Below are positions 4,319 through 5,739 of a stretch of DNA of 5,739 nt, piece after piece. Both the position numbers and the translations under genes were made by a program. This DNA is from Haloarculaceae archaeon (GTDB lineage: Archaea; Halobacteriota; Halobacteria; Halobacteriales; Haloarculaceae), in the NCBI GenBank assembly GCA_018609945.1, contig JAHENO010000203.1, forward strand, positions 1 to 5,739, in the 5' to 3' direction. The first letter of the stretch is position 1; every line of letters starts with the position of its first letter. The notes beneath the pieces were generated by a model that saw nothing but the letters and a program-made list of their open reading frames with translations, did not search any database and was not told where the DNA came from.

Positions 4319-5739
4319 ATGGGTACTACTGACATCACCCGCCGGGACCTGCTACGAGGGGTCGGGACGGCAGGCGTCGTGGGTTTTGCGGGCGTACAGC
4401 CAGCCGCAGCGGATGGCCGCGAACCGCTGGATCGTCACATCGTCGGGGTCGACCCCGGGAAGGCCAACGTGGCAAAGCGGAAAGCGAACGAAGTGCATCG
4501 CGTCCTCGATTTCGAGGACATCGGCCAGGCCGTCTCGGGCTGGTATCCCGACGACGCGATAGACGGGCTGAAGAACAACCCGAACGTCCGGTACGTCGAA
4601 AAAGAAGGCGTGATGGAAGCAATTGCGCAGACGCTTCCCTGGGGCATCGACCGCGTCGATGCCGAGAAAGTCCATGCCGATGGCGAGACTGGCGGGGACG
4701 ATACCGATGGCGAAGGGGGTGCGGACATCGCGATCATCGACACCGGCATCGACGACGACCACCCGGATCTGCAGGCAAATGTCGGATCTGGGAAGGCCTA
4801 TGTCGACTGCAAGGGATCGAACTGTAACTATCCGTGGTCAGATGACAACGACCACGGCACGCACTGTGCGGGAATCGCGGACGCAGTCGACAACTCGGAA
4901 GGCGTTGTTGGTGTTTCGACCGGGGCAACCCTTCACGCAGTAAAGGTGCTTGACAGCAACGGCTCCGGAACGTTTTCCGACGTTGCAGCCGGAATCAAGT
5001 ACACGGCTGACCAGGGATGGGATGTCGGAAGTCTGAGCCTCGGTGCGTCGTCGGGCTCGAGCACAGTCAAGGACGCTTGCGACTACGCGTACAATAACGG
5101 CGTTCTGCTCGTCGCTGCGGCAGGTAACGACGGATCGTGTAGTGATTGCGTCGGGTATCCGGCGGCATACTCGGAAGTCATGGCCGTCTCATCGACAGAG
5201 CAGGACGATTCGCTGTCGAGCTTCTCATCGACCGGGTCGGAGGTCGAACTCGCGGCACCCGGCGGGGACGTCTACTCGACCGTCATCGGCGGATACGATA
5301 CGTTCTCCGGGACATCGATGGCGTGTCCGCACGTGTCGGGGGCTGCAGCTCAGTTGATGGACAACGGCTACGAGAACGCCACCGATACGAGCGACGCCGA
5401 CCCGTATCCGACGTCACCGGGGGGAGCGCGCGACCAACTTCAGGATACCGCAGAAGACATCGGGCTCAGCAGTAACGAACAGGGTGAAGGACTGCTCGAT
5501 GCGGAGGCCGCGCTCTCCGGATCTACCGATTCCGCACCCAGCGTCTCCTGGGTGAATCCGAGCGACGGCGAGACCGTCTCGGGCACGATCACAGTCCAGA
5601 TCGACGCATCCGACAGCGAGGACAGCGACGACTCGCTGGACGTCACGTACAACGTCGACGGCGGCTCTTCCCGGTCGACATCCTACAACTCCACGTCCGG
5701 CTACTACGAGGATTCGTGGGACACCACCGGCGTCTCCGA
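4319..5739 (+). CDS. Tat-exported subtilisin-like serine protease (halolysin-type, S8), C-terminus beyond the window
   Basis: This is a predicted extracellular endoprotease, exported folded by the Tat pathway; 473 codons are visible and the frame is still open at the right edge. Residues 1-31 form a twin-arginine signal (TRRDLLRG at 7-14, hydrophobic stretch to about 26, likely cut after AAA at 29-31). Residues 36-100 look like an I9-type propeptide, the intramolecular chaperone and inhibitor. The mature enzyme probably begins near LPWGIDRV (106-113). The catalytic triad is Asp141 (IIDTGID), His179 (DHGTHCAG) and Ser333 (GTSMACPHVSG), with oxyanion Asn270 (AAAGNDGS). Cys pairs at 164/169 and 274/277 are good disulfide candidates. 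From about 405 (SAPSVSWVNPSDGETVSG) an Ig-like domain begins, rich in Asp, Ser and Tyr. ATG 4319 is forced by an in-frame TAA at 4307-4309. Codon use is less G/C-ending than in the genes to its left. Confidence 0.95.
   Translation, partial: MGTTDITRRDLLRGVGTAGVVGFAGVQPAAADGREPLDRHIVGVDPGKANVAKRKANEVHRVLDFEDIGQAVSGWYPDDAIDGLKNNPNVRYVEKEGVMEAIAQTLPWGIDRVDAEKVHADGETGGDDTDGEGGADIAIIDTGIDDDHPDLQANVGSGKAYVDCKGSNCNYPWSDDNDHGTHCAGIADAVDNSEGVVGVSTGATLHAVKVLDSNGSGTFSDVAAGIKYTADQGWDVGSLSLGASSGSSTVKDACDYAYNNGVLLVAAAGNDGSCSDCVGYPAAYSEVMAVSSTEQDDSLSSFSSTGSEVELAAPGGDVYSTVIGGYDTFSGTSMACPHVSGAAAQLMDNGYENATDTSDADPYPTSPGGARDQLQDTAEDIGLSSNEQGEGLLDAEAALSGSTDSAPSVSWVNPSDGETVSGTITVQIDASDSEDSDDSLDVTYNVDGGSSRSTSYNSTSGYYEDSWDTTGVS

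Noticed and set aside
4352..4762. Minus-strand 136-codon frame opposite the protease signal and propeptide
   Set aside because: It is antisense to the Tat signal and propeptide of a clear subtilase and has no supporting promoter or motif.
1..5739. Search for CRISPR arrays, tRNA, rRNA, insertion-sequence ends or a defence or mobile system
   Set aside because: No regularly spaced repeats, cloverleaf-like segments, transposase or integrase motifs, or terminal inverted repeats were seen by eye.

Overview
The window is from a halophilic archaeon (Halobacteria). The supporting signs are high GC with strong G/C third-position preference, acidic proteins, archaeal TATA-type promoters 25-30 bases upstream of start codons (largely leaderless genes), a group II chaperonin (thermosome) subunit, and a twin-arginine-exported subtilisin-like protease. 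The closest genus cannot be fixed from the sequence alone.

Layout, left to right. (1) A minus-strand pair: a 59-residue KOW/SH3-like small protein (76-255), followed 4 bases later by the first 23 codons of a probable COG1325-type RNA-binding protein that leaves the window at base 1. (2) A 161-base divergent promoter region (256-416) with back-to-back TATA elements and an 11-base direct repeat, leading to a plus-strand Nudix hydrolase (417-983). A 27-codon leader ORF overlaps the Nudix start by ATGA. (3) Convergent to it, a 208-residue protein of unknown function on the minus strand (1029-1655, GTG start). (4) A thermosome subunit on the minus strand (1699-3282), 527 residues, without the usual Gly/Met-rich tail, with its own TATA box and a Shine-Dalgarno-like GAGGT. 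(5) A 144-base divergent intergenic region, then a plus-strand amidohydrolase-fold protein (3427-4233) in which several expected metal ligands are replaced. (6) A plus-strand secreted subtilase (4319 to window end, open at the right edge) with Tat signal, I9-like propeptide, intact Asp/His/Ser triad and the start of an Ig-like C-terminal domain.

The genes look like ordinary chromosomal housekeeping and accessory genes, each mostly with its own promoter, rather than one pathway. The only tight operon-like arrangement is the left-edge pair. Chaperonin and exported protease are both protein-quality or protein-turnover functions, but nothing in the sequence ties them together. I found no mobile element, CRISPR array, tRNA or rRNA, and no convincing new multi-gene system. 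The best leads are the amidohydrolase with an eroded metal site, the divergent thermosome paralogue, and the duplicated start-region motif ahead of the Nudix gene. No stretch longer than 300 bases lacks a gene.
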